This document shows positions 1-15,000 of a stretch of 64,000 bases of DNA, piece by piece; positions within the stretch are counted from its first letter, which is position 1; every line of letters starts with the position of its first letter. The notes under the pieces were generated by a model. That model did not search any database, had not been told where the DNA came from, and saw only the letters and a list, made by a program, of their open reading frames with translations. The DNA lies in the NCBI RefSeq assembly GCF_022581195.2, contig NC_061467.1, forward strand, positions 9,734,001-9,798,000, written 5' to 3'. The translations under genes and the position numbers were made by a program. This DNA is from Helicoverpa zea (lineage: Eukaryota; Arthropoda; Insecta; Lepidoptera; Noctuidae).

Positions 1-3000
1 ATAGGCCTCTCCAAGTGCACGCCACTGAGATCGATTTTCGGCTGCACACACCGATTAGTAAATAATAATACCAACAGTCGGCCGACTGTTTAGTTTTATA
101 ATATTTTTTCTAAACCACAATTTTTTCACCAGTTTCCACCGCCAACGACGGCACATCGCCGGCTCGTCATCTCAGCAGACTTCCACGTCACCACAACGTC
201 GGAATGTAGCCGCTCCGAAGATCGCAGAAGCAGTGAGGCCATTCAGCGAGATCCCGGGACCTATAGCCTTGCCTATGTTGAGGCATTCCGCTCATGTACT
301 GCCTAGGATTGGTGAGTTACTTGTGTTTTGGTTCCGTAGTTCTTGATGATCATAAATAGGTGCCATTTAGAGAGACAAGCTTCTTCCCTTACCCACTGCC
401 AAGGTTGGTGAATTGTTTTTATTTCGATTGAGTAGATTTTGAATCAGATTAGGTCCTATGTTGGATTATATAAAGCAAAAACTAATACCCCTAACTTTCG
501 ATAACATTGTTCTTTGTTCTATCTGAACAATCTACTGTTTATTTAACTCTACACACACTGCGTCACGGGATCTTGTTAGACGGACGTATTGCTTCCAAGT
601 ACCATTTAAAGTATAGAATAAATATTTCAATATCAAATTAGTATATTATTTCTTTTAATCCCATACCTCCTATAGGTTATGGGCCCAGTGCGAAAAAGGA
701 CATTTAGTAGTGAGAACATTCAGTAGTGCGTAGTGACAGTAAAGTGCATAGTTGTAAATAAAAATAAAGTTGTGACAATGGAAAAAGTGAAAAGAAACAT
801 TAAGCCTTTTAATGGAGAAAAGTACAGTGTATGGAAATTTAGAATTCGTACACTGCTTTCAGAGTTAAACTTGCTCAGTGTTATTGACGAAGAAATTCCT
901 GGAACGCGATCCGCTGAGTGGGAAAAGAATAATAAGGCAGCCAAAAGTATTATAGTCGAATATTTGGCGGACTCATATCTTAATTATATTAATGAAAATG
1001 GGACTGCTCAAGCAGTTTTTAAACATTTTGACGCGATCTATGAAAGGAAAAGTGTAGCAACTCAATTAGCGCTGAGAAAACAATTATTGGGATTAAAATT
1101 AAAAGCCGATATACCCTTGATCAAACACTTCTCAACATTTGACGATCTGCTGACAGAATTATCAGCTGCTGGAGCTAAATTAGAGGAAACGGACAAAGTA
1201 GCTCATTTATTACTTACTCTCCCGAATACATATGATGGCGTTATCACTGCAATTGAGACACTATCTGAAGAAAATATCACTCTCGGTTTTGTAAAAACTA
1301 GACTATTAGATCACGAAGTAAAATTAAAAAACGAGAGTCGTGATACCAGTTTAAAGATACTCCATGTTGAAGAAAAATATAATAAAAACAGATACAATCG
1401 CACAAAACAAAACTATTTGAAGAATACAACATTCAAGAAAACAAACAAACAAAAATTTGTGAAATGTCATTACTGTGGACGCAAAGGACACAAGAAACAG
1501 GATTGTTTCTATTTCAAAAGACAGACAAATATACAAAACAATGCCCCAGAAAGGACAAGACAAGTCCAAACTATTGCCCTGCAAGAGGGAACGACCTCGA
1601 ATTCTTCTTTTTCAGGATTTGCGTTCATGACAAGCGCATACCATTATGAAAAAGACCACTCGACAATTAAATTCCTATTAGATTCAGGAGCGTCTGATCA
1701 CATCACAAATAGAGATGATCTCTTCACATCGTTTGAATGTTTAAATCCTCCTTTAAAAATTTCAGTAGCTAAAAACAATACATTTATTTCAGCAACTAAA
1801 AGGGGAAACATAAATCTTATCAGTCAAACAGGAGTGCAAGGAATACTTACAAATGTATTGTTCTGTGCCGAAGTACCATATAATTTAATATCGGTATCAA
1901 AGATGCAGCAAGCAGGATTCACCATAATATTTGATGACAAAGGCACACAAATTACAAAGGAAGGTAAAATCATCATGAAAGGTAAGACATTGAATAATCT
2001 TATAGTTCTAGAGTTTAAAATACCAGTAATAAAAGGGGAATCCGCTTCCCAAGCATGTTATGTTAATGAAAATAAATATGAATTATGGCATCAACGCCTA
2101 GGACATATAAGTAAAACTAAATTCCTGCAGTTAAAATGTCATAATATGATTGATGACTTAGATGAAATAAATACCGTAACTCCAAATGATAAGTTGTGTG
2201 AAGCATGCATAAATGGGAAGCAGACTCGCCTGCCTTTTAATAAAGTTAAAGACAAAAGTTACATTAAACGCCCTCTGTTTATTGTGCATTCAGATGTTTG
2301 TGGTCCTATAACACCTCCAACAATAGATAACAGAAATTATTTTGTTTTATTTGTTGATGAATACACACATTATTGTGTGGTGTATATGTTAACTTACAAA
2401 TCAGAAGTGTTTACAGCTTTTAAAGACTATGTCGCTAAAAGTGAGGCTAAATTCAATTTCAAAGTAGTAAATCTTTATAGTGATAACGGTGGTGAATACT
2501 TATCCACCGAAATGAAAAACTACTGTAGAGAAAGAGGCATAAGCTATCATTTAACAGTTCCTAGGACCCCACAGTTAAATGGTGTTGCAGAACGTATGGT
2601 TCGCACAATAACAGAAAAAGCTCGTGCTATGTTAAATGGCACTAAAGCATCAAAACGTTTTTGGGGAAATGCAGTTTTAACTGCAGTTTATTTAATAAAT
2701 ATTACGCCTACGAAAGCTTTAAGTCAATCAAAGACACCATACGAGATGTGGCATGATAGGAAACCAAGCGTTAAAAATCTCAGAGTTTTCGGTTCAACTG
2801 TATATGTTCATAATAAAACCAGTAAAAACAAATTTGACAATAGGTCGTGGAAAGGAATACTGGTAGGTTATGAACCCAATGGTTATAAAGTTTGGAATAC
2901 AGAATTCGAAAAATATGAAACTGTAAGGGACGTTGTAATTGATGAGACTAATTTTATCGAATCTAGGCCTTCATTACGACCTGAACGGAGTAATAATACA

Positions 3001-6000
3001 TATTCCCAAGACGAAACTGATAATGACTCCGTAACAAAATCAGTGTCTTATAAGTCTCATAGTTCTGGCCCTAAATCAGATAGCTCTCAATCTGATGAAT
3101 GCAGTACAAGTAAAATTCGAAAAATCGGTAGTCATGAAATACCGAATGAACCTGAAAATGAATCTGAGAGTAGTTTGAAACACAAAAATCAGGATAAACC
3201 TGATGAATTTTTAAATTTACGAAGAAGTGAAAGACTGAAAACATGTTCGCGTAAATCATATAATGAAAATGACTATGATGTCTATAGTGCGTTATCCATC
3301 ACAAGTAATATACCAAAATCATTAAATGAAATTAAATCTCTGAACGATAGGAATCAGTGGGAAAAAGCAGTCAGAGAAGAACTCAATTCTCTTAAGAAAA
3401 ATAATACATGGACATTAGTACCAAAACCATCAAATAAAAATATTGTAGACTGTAAATGGATATTCACTATTAAAAATGACGTTTCAGGTCAACCTTCAAG
3501 ATATAAGGCACGTCTTGTCGCTAGAGGTTTCAGTCAAGAATATCTTAGTGATTATAATGAAACATTTGCACCAGTTGCTAGAATAGCAAGCTTTAGATTC
3601 TTAATTAGCTACGCAAATCAATATAATTTACTGATTCATCATATGGATGTAAAAACAGCATTTCTAAATGGTACACTAAAGGAAGAAATCTACATGAAAG
3701 TTCCTGAAGGTGTAAAATGTAAAGATAATTACGTATGCAAATTAAACAAAGCTCTTTATGGCTTAAAACAATCAGCTAGATGTTGGTACGAAACATTTGA
3801 ACAATGTCTCAAAGAAATAGGTTTTCAGAACTCCCCAGTAGATAGGTGTATATATATGAAAGGTAAAGGAGACATTTCTAAAAATATTTACGTAATCTTG
3901 TACGTCGATGATTTGGTTATAGCATGTGCAGATTTGCAAACAATGAATAATTTCAAAGCATATTTAATGACTAAATTCGAAATGACCGACTTACACGATA
4001 TCAAATTATTTTTGGGCATTAAAATAGAGAGACACCATGATAAAATTACTTTAGACCAAAGTGCTTACATTGAAACCGTTTTGAATAAATTTAATATGAG
4101 TGATTGCAATCCTATAAACACACCGATGGAGCTTAAATTAAACTATGAAGCTCTTAACGCTGATAAGAAGTGTGACGCACCATGCCGTCACCTGATCGGT
4201 TGTTTAATGTACATTATGCTTTGTACGCGTCCGGACTTAAGTACATGCGTAAATATTTTAAGTCGGTACACAAATAAGAACAATAAAGAATTGTGGTTAT
4301 GCTTAAAGCGAGTTTTAAGATATATCAAAGGCACAATTGATTTGAAGTTAACATATACAAGAAATAATTACAATAACATCCTAAGTGGATATGTCGACTC
4401 AGATTGGGGTGGCCACGATTGTAATGATAGGAAAAGCACTACTGGATATGTGTTTAAATTATTTGATCAAAATACAATTACATGGTGTACAAAGAGACAA
4501 ACATCAGTAGCGGTCTCGTCTACTGAATCCGAATATATGGCTTTATATGAAGCTGTTAAAGAAGCATTATGGCTTAAGTCTCTGGCAGAAAGCATAAACT
4601 TAAAAATTAATAAGCCCATTATTTTATATGAAGATAATAACGGATGTATTAGCATAGCTAATAATCCAACAAGTCATAAAAGGTCTAAACACATAGATAT
4701 AAAATATCATTTCTCTAGAGAACAAGTTGAGAAAAATGTAATAAAATTAAATTATATTTCCACAGGTAACCAGTTGGCAGACTTGTTGACAAAACCTTTA
4801 CCAGTCGTGTCTTTTATAAGACTGAGAAAAGGATTGGGTATAGAATAAGTTTTAATTTAAGTACAATTTCATTATGAAATGGTCTGATCAGGTTTTTCTG
4901 GGTTTTCCCTGATCCTGTGCAGCAAATGTTGGACCATTATTGTACAGTTGTCCCAGACCTTACTTGGAAGTATAATATGTTACGTCGTATTTATAAGTTG
5001 GTATTCACTTTGTAATGTTGAATTGTAGACTAGATACTGTATAGTAAACTAACGAATGACTAAAAGTTAGGGATTAATTTTTGAGGGGGCGTGTTGGATT
5101 ATATAAAGCAAAAACTAATACCCCTAACTTTCGATAACATTGTTCTTTGTTCTATCTGAACAATCTACTGTTTATTTAACTCTACACACACTGCGTCACG
5201 GGATCTTGTTAGACGGACGTATTGCTTCCAAGTACCATTTAAAGTATAGAATAAATATTTCAATATCAAATTAGTATATTATTTCTTTTAATCCCATACC
5301 TCCTATATCCTATTTAGGAAGATGAGCTGCTTCCTGAATCCGGGTAAAATATGAACGACCAACCAACAGTGAAAGAAGTTTTCAAATCAGTTCTGCAGTT
5401 TCAAACCTTTTGAGGTACACACAAACAAACTTTGTTCCTAATATTAAGTTAGTTTATATTATACTACACCTGCATAGCTTTGCTGATTACACAACTTGTA
5501 CTTAAGTGTAATAAGCTCCACAGCTAAACCTAGATAGAACATTCGTAGAATTACTAAAAAGTTCCAAGTAAGTAGTATAAAAACTCTTGACTCAAATTCT
5601 ATCTAGATTGCAGTTTTATACATTACCTAATGACATACCGTGTCAGATTATTTCGTACACTTTGTACCGTTGTTTGTACTGTGTAAAGTTGTGCCTAAAT
5701 GTAAAATTGTAAAATTTTTTGGCCGAAATTTTGCTGATTATTTGCCCTAAAGTAAAACGTGTTTCTTTGTTTTATTAGTCTTGTCATTTTTCGCACTTTG
5801 TATACCCAAGACTATATCTACATGCCTACCTACTTACTTATTTTATTTTTCTTCGAATACCCAAGACTATATCTGCTTACTTACTTATTTTATTTTTTTA
5901 ACTTATTCCTGGGACATTTAGAATAATCTTAAATTCTTCTAAATTGAATTGTTATAAAACACTAAGACAACAATGATTTAGGTAGCTAGATTTTATTAGT

Positions 6001-9000
6001 ACGGAGCTATTTGACTACACAGCATAATGTAAATTAGTTTTATCAGTAAACAATGTAGTTCTAAGAAGCTATTTGACAACACAGTATACTCATAAATACA
6101 CTAGCGTGCAATAAATCCCCCCAACGGTTTCAGCAATATTCTTATCGCAAACCTAATGTTGTAACAAGTTCAAAGTTCAAACAACAAACCAGTATAAACT
6201 AGTTCAGTTCAGCTGATAACTGATCCCCTATGACACCATAATGACCCATTTCCGTGCAATGTAGTGTAACACTTGAAGGGACTAAGAGCGCGCGCATACA
6301 ACTAACTTTTAGTCGGCCGATAGTTGTTTTAGGCTCATGAATCAATATGAAGATGAATGGAAGTATACACGTAACATCGATCAGATATTTGACTGGTATC
6401 AGACCGACTAAAAACATTGATAGAAAACACGATTTGCTGAAAAAAATATTTTTTCCTACCTTAGGGCGGCCAGTCGGCCAACTGAAAAATTTGCAGTGTG
6501 AGGCTAACAAATACCATAGAAGCGTGTTAATAATTAATTGATTTGTTTACATGCATATGATAGGTATCAGGTGTTAAGGAAAATGTTGGTTTTAATAAAA
6601 TTTTATTGTTTAATTGCTTAAGGATATGATGAATGTTATTGTTTTCCACGTGGAGAGTATTCTAATGGGTATTGTACCTTGAATCCATATAATTTTCTGA
6701 AAAAAAACACCTTTGTATTTGTCGTTATTTTTTACCGTGAAAAACGTATTTTCTCACTTAGTTGGCACTGATTACTGAGTTAAAAGATACATAGATCATA
6801 TTACTATATCAATATTTTTATTTACAAATTCTAGAGAATCGTGATTATCAGAGATTACCTACTTATTTTTGAGACAACAGTACAAACCATAAACCACTAT
6901 TAGTTGCGAAGTATAGCTTCGCCTAATTCCATAATTAAAACTATGTCGTCTTTAGTTATAGACAGTACATAATAAGTGCTATTTATACTTAAAGTATTTA
7001 TTGTCACTTTATACGGAGTCAATAAACCGCAGTTAGGTATGTGGTAATAATATATGTAATTACGATGCGGCTGACGTTCCTCTACACGATAATCACTAAG
7101 CCCCTTACTTATAAAATCTCTAATCACCTTATAAGCAACATTTTAACTAATCACTACTTAAAGTCTTAAGTAATAATTAAATGTTAGTTAAGACATGGTT
7201 AAGCAACGTTTATAAGTAAGAATTTTCTTAAACAGCCCTTAAGTATTACTTATATTTAATTCACGTTTATAAGTAAGGCTGTATATAATTACAATTACTG
7301 AGCGCTAAGTACATCATTAATAACGAGTAAGGAATGCGTGGAAAGCAGTGGACGTCCTATGGCTGAGATGATGATGATGATGATGAATGCGTGGAATAGA
7401 CAAAAGAATATTCACTTAAGTTCTAAATGTATATTTATTATATATATTTATTTCTTTTCTTTCTATGTTCACAAAAGTCGTAGGATTGTCTAAAAGCTAA
7501 AAAGCATTTAGGCAAAGAGGTTTGACTTACAATAAATTAGAAAGAACACAATGATACAGTTGGTTGTATTATCATATTTTTATAAAGCCTGTATTTTTTA
7601 GAGAAATAAACTGCTTTGATACTTATATCGCAGCATGCTGACGTTCTTTTAAAAAACCAAGAAACCATACCATACACGTAACATGTATTATACATACCTA
7701 CCCAACTTTAATTTTGAAAAATAAACCAGTATCCAAAAGCTACAAGTTTATTGCTAAAAATAAAACGAAGTTCCCATAACCCGTTTTATGGGAACCCGCC
7801 CGTATTCACATCCTTTTACGGTGTCTGACTTGCGCACACGCAGCGACCGTCGCGACGTGCGGCGCCGGTATCCACCATATTTGCAAATTAAGCAGATTAC
7901 TTTCAATTTATCTTACTTATGTAATACTTTCTTGGAAAGATGTCATTAAAGGCCTCGCAGTTTCTTAGTATTGGTTTGAGAATTCTTGTTGCAGAATTTT
8001 ATCAAGTGTATCAAGTAGGTAAGGAGTGAACAAATGTATTTTAAATTATGAATCGCTAAATTTATCGTCATACTTTAAAATCCAGATAAAAAGTTAAGGC
8101 TAATCCATTCCGTATTTTTTGCGTTGTAGACTGACGATAAATATTTCAAACATAATACTAATCTTGTAACAAAAAATTGTTTTCTACAACTCAAAACACT
8201 TCAGAAAAAACTCAATTCAGGCAATACCGTTTTCAATAAAATCGAACTAAATTGTTGCCTTATTACATCAAGCCACGTTTGGGGTGAATGAACTTACATT
8301 GTTGGGAAGCAAGGTTACATGATTTTACGTAGCTAGTTATATTTTCAGATTTGGTTTATAAAAAGTTAATTAAAGTTTAGGGAAATATTCAAGATTGAAA
8401 GTTATATTTCAATAATGCAGGTACCCATTCCTTGGATGTATTTATTCAATAGTTTTACAAAATGATCTTATTATAGGGAAATATTAAAACTAAGTATCAA
8501 AATATTCATCCGCATCGCTGTCAGCTGGGATCGTGCCCAAAAGGCAGGCTGTACTGCCACGCTGGATGGCAAATATGTAATATGCAATAATGCAGGTAAC
8601 TACGACCATAACTTAGGTAGGTAGGTAAAGAATACCTCTATTAATTAAATTTTAGGATTTTATACAAGTCTGTTAAAAAAATAATCAATGTTTTAAAACA
8701 CAAAAATAGGTAATTAACATGGCTAAGTACAAAAAATTATTTCGTATTTCTAATTAACAACTGCGAAACCCTCTTAAAATTGCAGACACGCCAAATAAAG
8801 TCACCTCAATAAATTCAAACAGTACCTACATACAAAAAATCTCATTTAATCCGTACAGTGCCATAAATCGCTACGCCACATTCACTAAGTTTCGCTGCAG
8901 CGCGAATGGCTCTCATTAAATTTCATTAGCGAGCGAAACCGCGACTAATGTCTGCTAATAAAACAGACAAACATACTAATGTCTGTTTGTAGTGAATTAG

Positions 9001-12000
9001 TTTTAATGGGTATTGAATACTTTGGGTATAAACTTGAGAATAAATAGAAAGGTATATTCCCGCTGTCCCTCACCAACTTCGAACTGGACGGTGATAATAT
9101 AAAGGCTTGTGTCCGTATCTCCCACAGGGGAAGGTTGAGAAGTTTTTTTCTAAGATGGGTTTGTGTTCACCACTGGGAATGAAGTCGGCGGGGAACAACG
9201 GGAATGTACAAAAGTATATTAAGATATTGGAGGCAATAACATCGCCAATCTGCCTTGAGCAATCTAACGCTCATTCTTTCCCTATATGAGAAGAGAGAAT
9301 GAAAAAAGGCTTATGATGATGATGATGGGCGATATCCCCACTTATCAAGAGAGTTATTAAAAAAGGGGTAGAAATAAAACTCACCGTCATTACAATTGAC
9401 CTAAGGTCCTAACACGCAACAATAGCTTTTATTACCGCGCATAGACCAATGAGACCTACGTTTATATAACTTTAGAGCCCAATAGTTATAAATCTAAGTA
9501 CCGATCCCAGACGTACTTTCGCTAAGTCCAAATATAGATTTAGACCTACTTTCATTCCAGTTTATATCGTTTACGCCACTTGATATAAATCTACTACGAT
9601 ACTTGTATTGACTCCCGGTTTTGCTTAGACAATATTGTTTAACTTTTCGCCTTCAGGACTGTCTTTACCTTGACAATGAGAGAGTCATCTTATTTGCAAA
9701 GACTTGCTGCAAAGTTCATATTTATTGTCCTTTATTTGGGGTTGTAAATAAATATGTTTTTCCATACCTCCTAACGTTTTACTTGAAAAACCTTACAAAA
9801 TAGAATAAAATAGAAATAAAAATCTATAACCATCCCAAAGAGCCAAGCAAGATTTTAGAAATTAACACCTCCTGACTCAGTCTTGAGACATAATTGCAAA
9901 GTTTTTAACAATACGTCGAGGACTGAAGTATTTCATTGTTATTGGCACTGAAGCAACTGAAAGATGACGCAATAGAGGTCAAACTAACACTAAAGTTTGA
10001 CCAATTTTCATTTCAAAACAGTGTCGTTTATAAACTTGTACTACAGTGTCCAACTTACTCTATTAGATCGAATTTAGGATTTATCAAATAACTCAGTAGT
10101 AAAATATTATGTAAAAAAAACTTTCTTCGTAAAAAACGTATGTTCGGAATATTCCGAACATACGTTTAAACCAACGCATCGGAGAAGGAAGCGCATATGC
10201 GCTTCAATCTAATACTTTCAATAATCTGTTCTTTCCAATATTACATTTGTCAACTCTTCGACAGGTCTGCTGAAAAAAGACATTAGATTCATTTATCATT
10301 GATTTCCAAAAGAGCTTAGGTACTCGTGATCATCTTCATTCTAGATCATTCGATCAAAAATGATCGTCTTCTAACATTACCTATCTTCAACAGGGAGCTA
10401 CCACCACACCGTAGGTCTCGGTCTACTAGAAGGTCTTCGTGACAAATATGGAGACCTGGTGCGACTGGCTAAGGCTTCTAGAACACGCCCAGTCCTGTAT
10501 GTCTTCGATCCTGAGATGATGAGAGAGGTAAGGTATTATTTTAGACTTCTTGCAAATCAAATGAAAGTTTCGATAAAGCTTGCCACTCTATTATAGTTAT
10601 AGTAAAGTCTTCCCATAGTCTGTGCGTCTATCAGAATCCCAAGTTCAGAACAGATTGTCATGCTTTATTGACATAAGTTAAATCATCAGTAGGACTACCC
10701 CACATGTGCAATGTGCATGAGTAAGTAGGTATGTAATAAATACGTAAGTTACGTAAATAAATTCAAATTAATTCCAATTGCAACACACGCGTCCTGAGAT
10801 CTCAATAATGTATACTGCACTTTTATTTATATGCACTCTGACTCACGGTGCACAAACAATACTGCGCAATACTGTTATCTAGAGTTTTTTGAGTCAGTCT
10901 GTCTGAGTATAAATAGTACTTCAGTGAGATGAATGAACTTTTTCATAACAAAAACCAACATCTTTTTTGATAGTGAGATTCATAGTGTTATAGTGTCCGA
11001 TTGCCTTCCGTTTGACAATGAAGGTCTTTCTTAGTTTTTAATGACGTCCAGATCTTTGGCTACCATAGCGACTATTCTCTCTAAAGGAATCAGCCAGCTG
11101 CGCAGGACATATAACAGTGCACAAGCAGTTGCTCAGACACAGTTGCACTTTCTATTCCTTCACTCTCATGGTTCAATTATAATGCAGGAGAGGAGACAGA
11201 TTAGATGCATGACTGCCATTTATCCTTGAGATGTTCACAAACATTGTTTTGGTTTCCATAAAAAAATGGTGTAAACAAAATGAAACGTCCTTATATTGAT
11301 CTAAAGGAAAACATGCGTCGTAGTTATATAGGTACATAACATTTTAATCAACATGTTATTACTTAATATGCGGTCTGCCCGTCAAGTAGGTGCGAACTAC
11401 GCAGTTGAAGCTTAGAACATTTTATTGACTGGACCTGGTTTGAACATAAATCTCTATGCAAAAAACTCTGCCAAGGAGACAAGATAGCATAACAAAGTTA
11501 CTGATATTTAACCAACTTTTTGCCTCTCTTCATACCTACTTTCTTCTTCATCATCATTCTTGAAAATCAATCGTTTTCTTCTTTTATCAAAGGTACCAGA
11601 CCTCTGAAAGTACATACTCTTATGTGTGATCTCCGGTATCGTACTTGGCAGGAGGGAAGGCTCGGTGTTACGTCTCTGGTTCGTTGAATAGTCCACGCGT
11701 AGTGTGCACCATGTTTTTATCACGTGGTCACAAATTGTCAACAAACTCCTACTACATATTTATGCGAAAATAACTCGAATGTTGATATTCTGGCTTCGAG
11801 TGCTCGTATTATTGTTATTTCGCAGTTGTATGATAACAAAATTAATTGCATTCTGTATGAGATAAGCCAAGGACAGTAGTAGTAGTTAAATTTATGTGAT
11901 GGGATCTTAGATTAGAATATAATTTTGGGAATGTAGGATTAATATAATATTAAATAACGTTTTTGGGAGAAAGTTAATTTTGTCGCATAATTCGAATTGG

Positions 12001-15000
12001 AAAAATGCTCCAGAAAAAGTTTTAAATAGGTACTATCACAGTGTGATAAGTATACCAAAAATTCGGGTCTAACATGCTTTAAATGGATCTCAATCAATAG
12101 GTGAAATAGTGATTCATGAATGAATGACCGTGGCTAGCTATCCCTTCCTTATCTATCGATCACAAAGCTAACAACATCCTTACCCACTTAGCTACGAAAC
12201 ATCAAACTGCCAATGATATATTACTTTCTCTTCAACTCAAACAAACTAGACTAATAAGATTCACGTTGTCTGCGCGTGATCATAACAATGACAGACTTTT
12301 TACTTTTAAATTCGTTCTCATTCGTTACGTACGATCGTATCTAGGCTTTGCTCAACTTCCTGAGTCGTGATAACTTAGACAGGTTTTATTAATATTATCT
12401 ACATATAAAGTATAATCAAGCTGAAGAGTTTGTTTGTTTATAGCCAATAGTTTTGGAACTTCTGGTCCGAATTGTAAAATTCTTTCAGTGGTAGATAGCC
12501 CATTTATCGAGGAAGGTTATAGGCATTTTTTATCCCAGTGTATAAAGTAATTCCTGTAGGATGCGAGCGAAGACGTAGGCGATAACTAGTTAAGCAATAA
12601 ACTTCTGTACGCAGCTGGTTTATGTCCTAACTTTGGAGGTCAAATTTGGCAATAAAGTATGTGCCAAAAGGTTTCCGGTTGCTTTATAAAGTCTGCTTAG
12701 AATCGTAAAACTTGCGAGATGTTAGATGGCAATAAGTGATATTTTTTATATTAGAGTTTTTTTCACATAGCTTGGACAAAGTTTAGCAAACGATTTTATT
12801 AACGAAGGAAGCTGCTAACTTACGATGCAAATAAATTTATTTTTATGCTCACAAATAGACAGATAGACATTAACGTCTACCATTCACACGTCAATAAAAT
12901 AAGATTACTTGCTAGTCATCAAACTACTTAATCCACAAAAGAAGTTATGCACTTTCTATACCTAACCCAAAAGTTAGAAAGTAAACAATTCTCATACTGT
13001 AACAGTGCAAATTAACACTATATGAGGTCACTTGCCAAACTGTAAATAATGTGTGTTCACTTTCAAATTATACGTCGCATGTCATGTGACGTCTTGTCTA
13101 GATTTCCAATGCTAATGCAGAATAAATTAATCAATCCTCATTTATATTTTAAATGCCAAAGTCTTACTATATACACAAAAGTTTAGAACATAATTTTGAC
13201 CTTCGGGGGCATTCACCTGAAATGGCGAGTCTACAAAAACAACAATTCAATTGTGTATTCAATTGTGTGTATTTGACTAATTTCATTAAACAATTGTTAC
13301 CCTATTTCATCGAACATTCAAAACAAACAAATAAATTGTTCTCTAAGCCTGTTAGTACTTACAATACCCATAAACAATTACCTATGACATGTGCATAAAC
13401 AAATAAACAAAAATGTTTGTTACATACTTCCCAAAGACTGATACATATTTTTTTTCCATTATCACCAAACTATAAATACGAAACTGTAATATCTATGACG
13501 CACGCAAAGGTCACACAATCATACACAATAACTTAAACATAGTTACGAATTATCGAGCCATGTGAGGAAACGTAATTATTGATGAAACTAAGAACATGTA
13601 GTGGGAAAGATGAAATAATTTTACCTATTTGCAAGTGACATGATATCAGGTAAAGAAGTATGAGAAAGGGGAGCCATACTGTACTAATTCCAAATAAAAA
13701 ATAGGGGTGGTAAAGACAGGATAATGATGAAAATTGACGTACACAAGAGGTCCGGAGACATGCCGGCGAAATATTCAAAACATCACCTGACTGTAGGTAC
13801 GTGGCCTGACCCTAGGTATAAGAAGAGAAAGGAAAGTCTTAAAATGCATTATCAGGAGTACTAAATACATTGTAATTTGAATATCACAAAAAGTATTTAC
13901 TACTTGATATTTATAGCAAATCTAGATATCACGAATTGATCGTGTCAATTGCAATATACAACAATATACATGCGATAACCAATGACATGATTATGTAATA
14001 TAACATAATATCTATAATTATTACACGATGATTTGCGATAACAGTATAACCAGCATCTGTCACGATAAGGTTTTTGTGGTCCTAAATAAATGAAAGGCAA
14101 GGAACCAAAAATAAAAGTTATGCAGTCCAAAAACGCACAAACGCTTCTGTGTTATAAATGTTCGCCCTAGCAATATTGTGTCATCTCATCTTCTGAGCCT
14201 TTTTCCCAACTATGTTGGGGTCGGCTTCCAGTCTAACCAGATGTAGCCGAGTACCAGTGCTTTACAAGGAACGACCAGGGCAACTCAATACCCTTGGTTA
14301 GACTGGTGTCAGACTTGCTGGCTGCTGACTACCCGTAACGACTGCCAAGGATGTTCAATGACAGCCATGAACGCTACCTTTTATCCGAGTGCAAAAATTA
14401 ATTCTTAGAAGCAGGGAGTGAAACCGCTGCCCGAAGCTAGTTGCGTCGTTGTAATAATAGACTGGAAGCTGACCTCAACAAACTTGCACTGAGATAAAGA
14501 TAGGTCAGTCTAAAATTAGCTCAAATAACGAACTTCAGAAGGGAAGTTAAGAGGAATTTATCACTTAGCTCTTAAACTATCTTACTAAGTAGACTGGATG
14601 AAAAGTATATTAAATAGCATTTTGCACATAAGGTATAATTTTTTATCATATGATTAACGTTTCATAGTAAAAAATATTTTAATTTCAATATCAAAACATT
14701 TGCCAGTTTTTTTCCCGATATATTTTGTTATGAAACTAACTTACGTCAAAACTTATCTCGCTTACTTAAAAGATCATGCATTCAGTAGCTGCTGAAAACC
14801 ATAAAAATAAATAAGTTTTCGTATAAAACCATCAGCTTTACAGATTATAAAACTTGATAGTTTAACAATGAGTGATAAATCAATTGATAGGTATGATATT
14901 TGACAATGGCTTAATGTTAAATGACGTCACAAAAATATGGGTAAAAATATACGCTTCAATGTATAGAAAGAAGATATAGAAAGAAAAGGGTTTTCACATA

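Larger units (their letters stand above)
454..5312 (+). mobile_element. Complete copia-type (Ty1/copia) LTR retrotransposon with 5-bp target duplication
   Basis: Two 216-bp LTRs (459-674 and 5092-5307), which I read as identical, bracket a PBS, one long gag-pol frame and a polypurine tract. The duplicated target TCCTA flanks it at 454-458 and 5308-5312. Identical LTRs, perfect target repeats and an unbroken frame indicate recent insertion and possible autonomy. It sits in P450 intron 1 in the gene's transcriptional orientation, 147 bp after the donor. Confidence 0.96.
5313..10393 (+). other. Rest of P450 intron 1
   Basis: AT-rich intron sequence. Besides the two insertions listed separately it holds an (ATG)n run at about 9314-9327 and two perfect palindromes near its 3' end. 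No coding exon is supported; short open frames here lack splice and codon support. Confidence 0.6.

Noticed and set aside
733..777. Upstream ATG of the copia frame
   Set aside because: The first 15 residues do not resemble a copia Gag start; MEKVKRNIKPFNGEKY from 778 does.
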